NCBI RefSeq assembly: GCF_051014445.1
Contig: NC_135146.1
Location: 186,001 to 250,000 of the forward strand
From: Colletes latitarsis
Lineage: Eukaryota; Arthropoda; Insecta; Hymenoptera; Colletidae
Direction of reading: 5' to 3'
Length of the DNA: 64,000 bases
A model generated the notes under the pieces. The model saw only the letters and a list, made by a program, of their open reading frames with translations. It was not told the DNA's origin and did not search any database. Below are positions 53,442-64,000 of the stretch, one piece after another. Each line of letters starts with the position of its first letter. Position 1 is the first letter of the stretch. The position numbers and the translations under genes are program-made.

Positions 53442-55033
53442 GGCGTTATCCTCTAAAATATTGATCGAAACCAGGTTTATTTGACTGCTTCAGAGTGGTA
53501 CCACATTACTGCGTTATTCAAACCCGAAAAGAACCCAGGATCTAGCCATCAAGTTTGCGAAAAAGGCGAAAGTATAAGCCAGATGCGCGCATATCTCAAA
53601 CCTAACCCAGACCTAACCGGTGTTATCCTCTGAAATATTGATCGAAACCAGGTTTAATTGACTGCTTCAGAGTGTTACCACATTACTACGTGATTCAAAC
53701 ACGAAAAAAACCCAGGATCTGGCCAACAAGTATGCGAAGAAGGCAAAATCATGAGCCAGATGCGGGCATATCCCGGACCTAACCCAGACCTAGCCGGTGT
53801 TATCCTCTAAAATATTGATCGAAACCAGGTTTAATTGACTGCTTCAGTGTGTTACCACATTCCTACGTGTTTCAAACACGAAAAAAACCCAGGATCTGGC
53901 CAAGAAGTATGCGAAGAAGGCGAAAGAATAAGCCTGATGCGCGCATTTCCCAGACCTAACCCAGACCTAACCGGTGTTATCCTCTGAAATATTGATCGAA
54001 ACCAGGTTTAATTGACTGCTTCTGTGTGTTACCACATTACTACGTGATTCAAACACGGAAAACACCCAGGATCTGGCCAACAAGTATGCGAAGAAGGCAA
54101 AATCATGAGCCAGATGCGGGCATAACCCAGACCTAACCCAGACCTAACCGGTGTTATCCTCTAAAATATCGATCGAAACCAGGTTTAATTGACTGCTTCA
54201 GTGTATTACCACATTACTACGTGATTCAAACACGAAAAATACCCAGGATCTGGCCAACAAGTTTGCGAAAAAGGCGAAAGTATAAGCCAGATGCGCGCAA
54301 ATCCCAGACCTAACCCAGACCTAACCGGTGTTATCCTCTAAAATATTGATCGAAACCAGGTTTTATTGACTGCTTCAGTGTGTTACCACATTACTACGTG
54401 ATCAAACACGGAAAAAACCCAGGATCTGGCCAACAAGTATGCGAAGAAGGCAAAATCATGAGCCAGATGCGGGCATATCCCGGACCTAACCCAGACCTAA
54501 CTGGTGTTATCTTCTAAAATATTGATCGAAACCAGGTTTAATTGACTGCTTCAGTGTGTTACCACATTACTACGTGATTCAAACACGAAAAAACCCCAGG
54601 ATCTGGCCATCAAGTATGCGAAGAAGGCAAAATCATGAGCTAGATGCGGGCATAACCCAGACCTAACCCAGACCTAACCGGTGTTATCCTCTAAAATACA
54701 GTCCGAATCCAGGTTTTATTGACTGCTTCAGTGTGTTACCACATTACTACGTGATTCAAACACGAAAAAAACCCAGGATCTGGCCAACAAGTATGCGAAG
54801 AAGGCAAAATCATGAGCCAGATGCGGGCATAACCCAGACCTAACCCTGACCTAACCGGTGTTATCCTCTAAAATATTGATCGAAACCAGATTTAATTGAC
54901 TGCTTCAGTGTGTTACCACATTACTACGTGATTCAAACGCGAAAAAAACCCCGGATCTGGCCAACAAGTATGCGAAGGAGGCAAAATCATGAGCCAGATG
55001 CGGGCATAACCCAGACCTAACCCAGACCTAACC

Positions 55034-55210
55034 GGTGTTATCCTCTAAAATATTGATCGAAACCAGATTTAATTCACTGCTTCAGTGTGTTACCACATTA
55101 CTACGTGATTCAAACGCGAAGAAAACCCAGGATCTGGCCAACAAGTATGCGAAGAAGGCAAAGTCATGAGCCAGATGCGGGCATAACCCAGACCTAACCC
55201 AGACATAACC
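55034..55210. repeat. Second inserted monomer in copy 2
   Basis: This is a monomer with CCAGATTTAATTCACTGC, AAACGCGAAGAAAACC and CCCAGACATAACC. Copy 1 lacks it near 50.26 kb. The landmark offset rises from 4777 (GAAGGAGGCAAAATC, 54975) to 4954 (ATTCAAAGACGC, 55285). Confidence 0.78.
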
Positions 55211-57189
55211 GGTGTTATCCTCTAAAATATTGATCGAAACCAGGTTTAATTGACTGCTTCAGTGTGTTACCACATTACTACGTGATTCAAAGACGCAAAA
55301 TACCCAGGATCTGGCCAACAAGTATGCGAAGAAGGCAAAATCATGAGCCAGATGCGGGCATAACCCAGACCTAACCCAGACCTAACCGGTGTTATCCCCT
55401 GAAATATTGATCGAAACCAGGTTTAAGTGACTGCTTCAGTGTGTTACCACATTACTACATGATTCAAACACGAAAAAAACCCAGGGTCTGGGCAACAAGT
55501 ATGCGAAGAAGGCAAAATCATGAACCAGATGCGGGCATAACCCAGACCTAACCCAGACCTAACCGGTGTTATCCTCTGAAATATTGATCGAAACCAGGTT
55601 TAATTGGCAGCTTCAGTGTGTTACCACATTACTACGTGATTCAAACACGAAAAAAACCCAGGATCTGGCCAACAAGTATGCGAAGAAGGCGAAAGTATAA
55701 GCCAGATGCGCGCATTTCCCAGACCTAACCCAGACCTAACTGGTGTTATCTTCTAAAATATTGATCGAAACCAGGTTTAATTGACTGCTTCAGTGTGTTA
55801 CCACATTACTACGTGATTCAAACACGAAAAAACCCCAGGATCTGGCCAACAAGTATGCGACGAAGGCAAAATCATGAGCTAGATGCGGGCATAACCCAGA
55901 CCTAACCCAGACCTAACCGGTGTTATCCTCTAAAATACAGTCCGAATCCAGGTTTTATTGACTGCTTCAGTGTGTTACCACATTACTACGTGATTCAAAC
56001 ACGAAAAAAACCCAGGATCTGGCCAACAAGTATGCGAAGAAGGCAAAATCATGAGCCAGATGCGGGCATAACCCAGACCTAACCCAGACCTAACCGGTGT
56101 TATCCTCTAAAATATTGATCGAAACCAGATTTAATTGACTGCTTCAGTGTGTTACCTCATTACTACGTGATTCAAACACGGAAAAAACCCAGGATCTGGC
56201 CAACAAGTATGCGAAGAAGGCAAAATCATGAGCCAGATGCGGGCATATCCCGGACCTAACCCAGACCTAACCGGCGTTATCCTCTAAAATATTGATCGAA
56301 ACCAGGTTTAATTGACTGCTTCAGTGTGGTACCACATTACTGCGTTATTCAAACCCGAGAAGAACCCAGGATCTAGCCATCAAGTTTGCGAAAAAGGCGA
56401 AAGTATAAGCCAGATGCGCGCATATCTCAGACCTAACCCAGACCTAACCGGTGTTATCCTCTGAAATATTGATCGAAACCAGGTTTAATTGACTGCTTCA
56501 GAGTGTTACCACATTACTACGTGATTCAAACACGAAAAAAACCCAGGATCTGGCCAACAAGTATGCGAAGAAGGCAAAATCATGAGCCAGATGCGGGCAT
56601 ATCCCGGACCTAACCCAGACCTAACCGGTGTTATCCTCTAAAATATTGATCGAAACCAGGTTTAATTGACTGCTTCAGTGTGTTACCACATTCCTACGTG
56701 ATTCAAACACGAAAAAAACCCAGGATCTGGCCAAGAAGTATGCGAAGAAGGCAAAATCATGAGCCAGATGCGAGCATATCCCGGACCTAACCCAGACCTA
56801 ACCGGTGTTATCCTCTAAAATATTGATCGAAACCAGGTATAATTGACTGCTTCAGTGTGTTACCACATTCCTACGTGATTCAAACACGAAAAAAACCCAG
56901 GATCTGGCCAAGAAGTATGCGAAGAAGGCGAAAGTATAAGCCAGATGCGCGCAAATCCCAGACCAAACCCAGACCTAACCGGTGTTATCCTCTAAAATAT
57001 TGATCGAAACCAGGTTTTATTGACTGCTTCAGTGTGTTACCACATTACTACGTGATCAAACACGGAAAAAACCCAGGATCTGGCCAACAAGTATGCGAAG
57101 AAGGCAAAATCATGAGCCAGATGCGGGCATATCCCGGACCTAACCCAGACCTAACCGGTGTTATCCTCTAAAATATTGATCGAAACCAT

Positions 57190-59660
57190 GTTTAATTGAC
57201 TGCTTCAGTGTGTTACCACATTCCTACGTGATTCAAACACGAAAAAAACCCAGGATCTGGCCAAGAAGTATGCGAAGAAGGCGAAAGAATAAGACAGATG
57301 CGCGCATTTCCCAGACCTAACCCAGACCTAACCGGTGTTATCCTCTGAAATATTGATCGAAACCAGGTTTAATTGACTGCTTCAGTGTGTTACCACATTA
57401 CTACGTGATTCACACACGGAAAAAACCCAGGATCTGGCCAAGAAGTATGCGAAGAAGGCAAAATCATGAGCCAGATGCGGGCATAACCCAGACCTAACCC
57501 AGACCTAACCGGTGTTATCCTCTAAAATATTGATCGAAACCAGGTTTAATTGACTGCTTCAGTGTATTACCACATTACTACGTGATTCAAACACGAAAAA
57601 AACCCAGGATCTGGCCAACAAGTTTGCGAAAAAGGCGAAAGTATAAGCCAGATGCGGGCATAACCCAGACCTAACCCAGACCTAACCGGTGTTATCCTCT
57701 AAAATACAGTCCGAATCCAGGTTTTATTGACTGCTTCAGTGTGTTACAACATTACTACGTGATTCAAACACGAAAAAAACCCAGGATCTGGCCAACAAGT
57801 ATGCGAAGAAGGCAAAATCATGAGCCAGATGCGGGCATAACCCAGACCTAACCCAGACCTAACCGGTGTTATCCTCTAAAATATTGATCGAAACCAGATT
57901 TAATTGACTGCTTCAGTGTGTTACCACATTACTACGTGATTCAAACGCGAAAAAAACCCAGGATCTGGCCAACAAGTATGCGAAGAAGGCAAAATCATGA
58001 GCCAGATGTGGGCATAACCCAGACCTAACCCAGACCTAACCGGTGTTATCCCCTGAAATATTGATCGAAACCAGGTTTAATTGACAGATTCAGTGTGTTA
58101 CCACATTACTACGTGATTCAAACACGAAAAAAACCCAGGATCTGGCCAACAAGTATGCGAAGAAGGCAAAATCATGAGCCAGAAGCGGGCATAACCCAGA
58201 CCTAACCCAGACCTAACCGGTGTTATCCACTAAAATATTGATCGAAACCAGGTTTAATTGACTGCTTCAGTGTGTTACCACATTACTACGTGATTCAAAG
58301 ACGCAAAATACCCAGGATCTGGCCAACAAGTATGCGAAGAAGGCAAAATCATGAGCCAGATGCGGGCATAACCCAGACCTAACCCAGACCTAACCGGTGT
58401 TATCCCCTGAAATATTGATCGAAACCAGGTTTAATTGACAGATTCAGTGTGTTACCACATTACTACGTGATTCAAACACGAAAAAAACCCAGGATCTGGC
58501 CAACAAGTATGCGAAGAAGGCAAAATCATGAGCCAGAAGCGGGCATAACCCAGACCTAACCCAGACCTAACCGGTGTTATCCTCTAAAATACTGTCCGAA
58601 TCCAGGTTTAATAGACTGCCTCACTGTGTTACCACATTACTACGTGATTCAATCACGAAAAAAACCCAGGATCTAGCCATCAAGTTTGCGAAAAAGGCGA
58701 AAGTATAAGCCAGATGCGCGCAAATCCCAGACCTAACCCAGACCTAACCGGTGTTATCCTCTAAAATATTGATAGAAACCAGGTTTAATTGACTGCTTCA
58801 GTGTGTTACCACATTCCTACGTGATTCAAACACGAAAAAAACCCAGGATCTGGCCAACAAGTTTGCGAAAAAGGTGAAAGTATAAGCCAGATGCGCGCAA
58901 ATCCCAGACCTAACCCAGACCTAACCGGTGTTATCCTCTAAAATATTGATAGAAACCAGGTTTAATTGACTGCTTCAGTGTGTTACCACATTCCTACGTG
59001 ATTCAAACACGAAAAAAACCCAGGATCTGGCCAACAAGTTTGCGAAAAAGGCGAAAGTATAAGCCAGATGCGCGCAAATCCCAGACCTAACCCAGACCTA
59101 ACCGGTGTTATCCTCTAAAATATTGATCGAAAGCAGGTTTTATTGACTGCTTCAGTGTGTTACCACATTACTACGTGATCAAACACGGAAAAAACCCAGG
59201 ATCTGGCCAACAAGTATGCGAAGACGGCAAAATCATGAGCCAGATGCGGGCATATCCCGGATCTAACCCAGACCTAACCGGTGTTATCCTCTAAAATATT
59301 GATCGAAACCAGGTTTAATTGACTGCTTCAGTGTGTTACCACATTACTACGTGATTCAAACACGAAAAAACCCCAGGATCTGGCCAACAAGTATGCGAAG
59401 AAGGCAAAATCATGAGCTAGATGCGGGCATAACCCAGACCTAACCCAGACCTAACCGGTGTTATCCTCTAAAATACAGTCTGAATCCAGGTTTTATTGAC
59501 TGCTTCAGTGTGTTACCACATTACTACGTGATTCAAACACGAAAAAAACCCAGGATCTGGCCAACAAGTATGCGAAGAAGGCAAAATCATGAGCCAGATG
59601 CGGGCATAACCCAGACCTAACCCAGACCTAACCGGTGTTATCCTCTAAAATATTGATCGA
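57190..59660. repeat. Shuffled third partial copy of the 26-monomer unit
   Basis: This starts colinear with 50645 onward (TTCACACACGG at 57409, offset 6546). The offset then falls to 6369 (ACAGTCCG, 57706), 6192 (GATGTGGG, 58005) and 6015 (CCCTGAAAT, 58051) and returns to 6369 (58405; ACTGTCCG 58591; ACAGTCTG 59475). So three single monomers were lost and a two-monomer run (CCCTGAAAT...AGAAGCGGG plus GACGCAAAATACC) gained within about 1 kb. Confidence 0.8.
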
Positions 59661-60699
59661 AACCAGATTTAATTGACTGCTTCAGTGTGTTACCACATTA
59701 CTACGTGATTCAAACGCGAAAAAAACCCAGGATCTGGCCAACAAGTATGCGAAGAAGGCAAAATCATGAGCCAGATGCGGGCATAACCCAGACCTAACCC
59801 AGACCTAACCGGTGTTATCCTCTAAAATATTGATCGAAACCAGATTTAATTGACTGCTTCAGTGTGTTACCACATTACTACGTGATTCAAACGCGAAAAA
59901 AACCCAGGATCTTGCCAACAAGTATGCGAAGAAGGCAAAATCATGAGCCAGATGCGGGCATAACCCAGACCTAACCCAGACCTAACCGGTGTTATCCTCT
60001 AAAATATTGATCGAAACCAGGTTTAATAGACTGCCTCACTGTGTTACCACATTACTACGTGATTCAAACGCGAAAAAAACCCAGGATCTGGCCAACAAGT
60101 ATGCGAAGAAGGCAAAATCATGAGCCAGATGCGGGCATAACCCAGACCTAACCCAGACCTAACCGGTGTTATCCTCTAAAATACTTTCCGAATCCAGGTT
60201 TAATAGACTGCCTCACTGTGTTACCACATTACTACGTGATTCAAACACGAAAAAAAACCAGGATCTGGCCAACAAGTATGCGAAGAAGGCAAAATCATGA
60301 GCCAGATGCGGGCATAACCCAGACCTAACCCAGACCTAACCGGTGTTATCCTCTGAAATATTGATCGAAACCAGGTTTAATTGACTGCTTCAGTGTGTTA
60401 CCACATTACTACGTGATTCAAACACGGAAAAAACCCAGGATCTGGCCAACAAGTATGCGAAGAAGGCAAAATCATGAGCCAGATGCGGGCATATCCCGGA
60501 CCTAACCCAGACCTAACCGGTGTTATCCTCTAAAATATTGATAGAAACCAGGTTTAATTGACTGCTTCAGTGGGTTACCACATTCCTACGTGATTCAAAC
60601 ACGAAAAAAACCCAGGATCTGGCCAACAAGTTTGCGAAAAAGGCGAAAGTATAAGCCAGATGCGCGCAAATCCCAGACCTAACCCAGACCTAACCGGTG

Positions 60700-61000
60700 T
60701 TATCCTCTAAAATATTGATAGAAACCAGGTTTAATTGACTGCTTCAGTGTGTTACCACATTCCTACGTGATTCAAACACGAAAAAAACCCAGGATCTGGC
60801 CTACAAGTTTGCGAAAAAGGCGAAAGTATAAGCCAGATGCGCGCAAATCCCAGACCTAACCCAGACCTAACCGGTGTTATCCTCTAAAATATTGATCGAA
60901 ACCAGGTTTTATTGACTGCTTCAGTGTGTTACCACATTACTACGTGATCAAACACGGAAAAAACCCAGGATCTGGCCAACAAGTATGCGAAGAAGGCAAA
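60700..61000. repeat. Block repeated at 63705-64000
   Basis: An ATTGATAGAAACC monomer with CTGGCCTACAAGTTTG, followed by a GATCAAACACGG monomer, recurs 3005 bp later (17 x 177 less 4; CTACAAGTTT at 60801/63806). The second copy runs off the window edge. Confidence 0.75.
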
Positions 61001-63877
61001 ATCATGACCCAGATGCGGGCATATCCCGGACCTAACCCAGACCTAACCGGTGTTATCCTCTAAAATATTGATCGAAACCAGGTTTAATTGACTGCTTCAG
61101 TGTGTTACCACATTACTACGTGATTCAAACACGAAAAAACCCCAGGATCTGGCCAACAAGTATGCGAAGAAGGCAAAATCATGAGCTAGATGCGGGCATA
61201 ACCCAGACCTAACCCAGACCTAACCGGTGTTATCCTCTAAAATACAGTCCGAATCCAGGTTTTATTGACTGCTTCAGTGTGTTACCACATTACTACGTGA
61301 TTCAGACACGAAAAAAACCCAGGATCTGGCCAACAAGTATGCGAAGAAGGCAAAATCATGAGCCAGATGCGGGCATAACCCAGACCTAACCCAGACCTAA
61401 CCGGTGTTATCCTCTAAAATATTGATCGAAACCAGATTTAATTGACTGCTTCAGTGTGTTACCACATTACTACGTGATTCAAACGCGAAAAAAACCCAGG
61501 ATCTGGCCAACAAGTATGCGAAGAAGGCAAAATCATGAGCCAGATGCGGGCATAACCCAGACCTAACCCAGACCTAACCGGTGTTATCCTCTAAAATATT
61601 GATCGAGACCAGATTTAATTGACTGCTTCAGTGTGGTACCACATTACTGCGTTATTCAAACCCGAAAAGAACCCAGGATCTAGCCATCAAGTTTGCGAAA
61701 AAGGCGAAAGTATAAGCCAGATGCGCGCATATCTCAAACCTAACCCAGACCTAACCGGTGTTATCCTCTGAAATATTGATCGAAACCAGGTTTAATTGAC
61801 TGCTTCAGAGTGTTACCACATTACTACGTGATTCAAACACGAAAAAAACCCAGGATCTGGCCAACAAGTATGCGAAGAAGGCAAAATCATGAGCCAGATG
61901 CGGGCATAACCCAGACCTAACCCAGACCTAACCGGTGTTATCCTCTAAAATATTGATCGAGACCAGATTTAATTGACTGCTTCAGTGTGTTACCACATTA
62001 CTTCGTGATTCAAACACGGAAAAAACCCAGGATCTGGCCAACAAGTATGCGAAGAAGGCAAAATCATGAGCCAGATGCGGGCATAACCCAGACCTAACCC
62101 AGACCTAACCGGTGTTATCCTCTAAAATATTGATCGAAACCAGGTTTAATTGACTGCTTCAGTGTATTACCACATTACTACGTGATTCAAACACGAAAAA
62201 AACCCAGGATCTGGCCAACAAGTTTGCGAAAAAGGCGAAAGTATATGCCAGATGCGCGCAAATCCCAGACCTAACCCAGACCTAACCGGTGTTATCCTCT
62301 AAAATATTGATCGAAACCAGGTTTTATTGACTGCTTCAGTGTGTTACCACATTACTACGTGATCAAACACGGAAAAAACCCAGGATCTGGCCAACAAGTA
62401 TGCGAAGAAGGCAAAATCATGAGCCAGATGCGGGCATATCCCTGACCTAACCCAGACCTAACTGGTGTCATCTTCTAAAATATTGATCGAAACCAGGTTT
62501 AATTGACTGCTTCAGTGTGTTACCACATTACTACGTGATTCAAACACGGAAAATACCCAGGATCTGGCCAACAAGTTTGCGAAAAAGGCGAAAGTATAAG
62601 CCAAATGCGGGCATATCCCGGACCTATCCCAGACCTAACCGGTGTTATCCTCTAAAATATTGATAGAAACCAGGTTTAATTGACTGCTTCAGTGTGTTAC
62701 CACATTCCTACGTGATTCAAACACGAAAAAAACCCAGGATCTGGCCAACAAGTATGCGAAGAAGGCGAAAGTATAAGCCAGATGCGCGCAAATCCCAGAC
62801 CTAACCCAGACCTAACCGGTGTTATCCTCTAAAATATTGATCGAAACCAGGTTTTATTGACTGCTTCAGTGTGTTACCACATTACTACGTGATCAAACAC
62901 GGAAAAAACCCAGGATCTGGCCAACAAGTATGCGAAGAAGGCAAAATCATGAGCCAGATGCGGGCATATCCCGGACCTAACCCAGACCTAACCGGTGTTA
63001 TCCTCTAAAATATTGATCGAAACCAGGTTTAAGTGACTGCTTCAGTGTGTTACCACATTACTACATGATTCAAACACGAAAAAAACCCAGGATCTGGCCA
63101 ACAAGTATGCGAAGAAGGCAAAATCATGAGCCAGATGCGGGCATATCCCGGACCTAACCCAGACCTAACCGGTGTTATCCTCTAAAATATTGATCGAAAC
63201 CAGGTTTTATTGACTGCTTCAGTGTGTTACCACATTACTACGTGATCAAACACGGAAAAAACCCAGGATCTGGCCAACAAGTATGCGAAGAAGGCAAAAT
63301 CATGAGCCAGATGCGGGCATATCCCGGACCTAACCCAGACCTAACCGGTGTTATCCTCTGAAATATTGATCGAAACCAGGTTTAATTGACTGCTTCAGTG
63401 TGTTACCACATTACTACGTGATTCAAACACGGAAAAAACCCAGGATCTGGCCAACAAGTATGCGAAGAAGGCAAAATCATGAGCCAGATGCGGGCATATC
63501 CCGGACCTAACCCAGACCTAACCGGTGTTATCCTCTAAAATATTGATAGAAACCAGGTTTAATTGACTGCTTCAGTGTGTTACCACATTCCTACGTGATT
63601 CAAACACGAAAAAAACCCAGGATCTGGCCAACAAGTTTGCGAAAAAGGCGAAAGTATAAGCCAGATGCGCGCAAATCCCAGACCTAACCCGGACCTAACC
63701 GGTGTTATCCTCTAAAATATTGATAGAAACCAGGTTTAATTGACTGCTTCAGTGTGTTGCCACATTCCTACGTGATTCAAACACGAAAAAAACCCAGGAT
63801 CTGGCCTACAAGTTTGCGAAAAAGGCGAAAGTATAAGCCAGATGCGCGCAAATCCCAGACCTAACCCAGACCTAACC

Positions 63878-64000
63878 GGTGTTATCCTCTAAAATATTGA
63901 TCGAAACCAGGTTTTATTGACTGCTTCAGTGTGTTACCACATTACTACGTGATCAAACACGGAAAAAACCCAGGATCTGGCCAACAAGTATGCGAAGAAG
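63878..64000. repeat. Partial monomer at right edge
   Basis: The last GGTGTTATCC starts here and the monomer is cut in the type A GTATGCGAAGAAG block, so the array continues beyond the right edge. The monomer has the one-base-shorter GATCAAACACGG form common in the right third. Confidence 0.9.

Larger units (their letters stand above)
50625..55608. repeat. 26-monomer higher-order unit, copy 2 with two inserted monomers
   Basis: This directly follows copy 1 and repeats its landmarks in order, first at offset 4600 (51562, 51813, 52222, 52427, 53106), then 4777 after an extra GAGACCAGATTT monomer at 53265-53441, then 4954 after an extra AAACGCGAAGAAAACC monomer at 55034-55210. Together with copy 1 this is a tandem higher-order repeat of about 4.6-4.95 kb. 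Confidence 0.88.
1..64000. repeat. 177-bp tandem satellite array (whole window)
   Basis: The window is a continuous head-to-tail array. The landmark GGTGTTATCC occurs at 21, 197, 374, 551 and so on to 63878, nearly always 176-177 bp apart, giving about 361 monomers. The monomer runs, in order, through AAAATATTGATCG, AAACCAGGTTT, TTGACTGCTTCAGTG, TACCACATTACTACGTG, TTCAAACACG, a run of A, CCCAGGATCTGGCCAAC, TATGCGAAGAAGG, GAGCCAGATGCGGGC and a doubled CCCAGACCTAA. Consensus G+C is 77 of 177. All monomers share one orientation and I saw no inversion or foreign insertion. The layout fits eukaryotic centromeric, pericentromeric or subtelomeric satellite DNA. I do not recognise the family, and a centromere role is inference. 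Confidence 0.97.

Noticed and set aside
1..64000. CRISPR array
   Set aside because: The repeats are contiguous 177-bp monomers with no unique spacers. Variation is scattered single-base change, not repeat-spacer alternation.
1..64000. Protein-coding tandem repeat gene
   Set aside because: Nearly every monomer has stops in all frames read and there is no long open frame in 64 kb.
1..64000. True telomere repeat tract
   Set aside because: CCTAACCC words occur only once or twice per 177 bp and are separated by AGA. There is no run of telomere hexamers.
1..64000. Known satellite families (human alpha satellite, Arabidopsis 180-bp, Brassica 176-bp)
   Set aside because: The length is similar, but the motifs here do not match what I recall of those families, so no family or species name is given.
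1..64000. tRNA, rRNA or other RNA genes
   Set aside because: I saw no tRNA-like fold, A/B box pair or rRNA-like sequence. All positions are accounted for by the satellite monomer.

Overview
The whole 64 kb window is one uninterrupted array of a tandem satellite DNA with a monomer of about 177 bp. All monomers lie head to tail in the same orientation. Counting from the first GGTGTTATCC motif (position 21) to the last (63878), there are about 361 monomers plus a partial one at each edge. The consensus monomer is about 43-44% G+C. I found no gene, RNA gene, CRISPR array, transposon or unique-sequence island. The few open frames of 75-95 codons are chance openings of the satellite: 177 is 3 x 59, so reading frame is kept across monomers.

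A long, pure satellite with a near-nucleosomal monomer length and layered segmental duplications is what eukaryotic centromeric, pericentromeric or subtelomeric heterochromatin looks like in long-read assemblies. I do not recognise the family and cannot name the species. The sequence alone does not say whether the array is an active centromere.

The array is highly structured inside. (1) Monomers carry blocks of linked variants. In the 3' half there is a type A (GTATGCGAAGAAGGCAAAAT...GCGGGC) and a type B (GTTTGCGAAAAAGGCGAAAG...GCGCGC). In the 5' half there are variants such as AATGTCCGAATCC, ACAGTCCGAATCC and GTGGTACCAC...GCGTTATTC. (2) Ordered runs of variants recur as near-identical blocks of many sizes. 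By matching diagnostic variants I found copies offset by 3 monomers (4.1/4.6 kb), 23 monomers (4.9-8.1 = 9.0-12.2 kb), 16 monomers (10.4-12.2 = 13.2-15.1 kb), 14 monomers (15.9-18.0 = 18.3-20.1 kb), 12 monomers (21.3-23.3 = 23.4-25.2 kb), 62 and 68 monomers (11 and 12 kb), 26 monomers (29.3-31.6 = 33.9-36.1 kb), 18 monomers (39.7-42.3 = 42.9-45.5 kb), and a 26-monomer block directly followed by its copy (46.0-50.6 = 50.6-55.6 kb) with a shuffled third partial copy at 57.2-59.7 kb. (3) Copies differ by gains and losses of whole monomers in register, and some junctions fall inside chimeric A/B monomers.

By variant content the window has three zones: about 1-15 kb (AATGTCC and GACAGC variants), about 15-38 kb (TCTAATT, CATGTATG and ATTGTCC variants) and about 38-64 kb (ACAGTCC, AAACGCGAA and GACGCAAAATACC variants). 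This pattern suggests local homogenisation by repeated unequal exchange or break repair. Block edges below were read by eye and are good to a few tens of bases.
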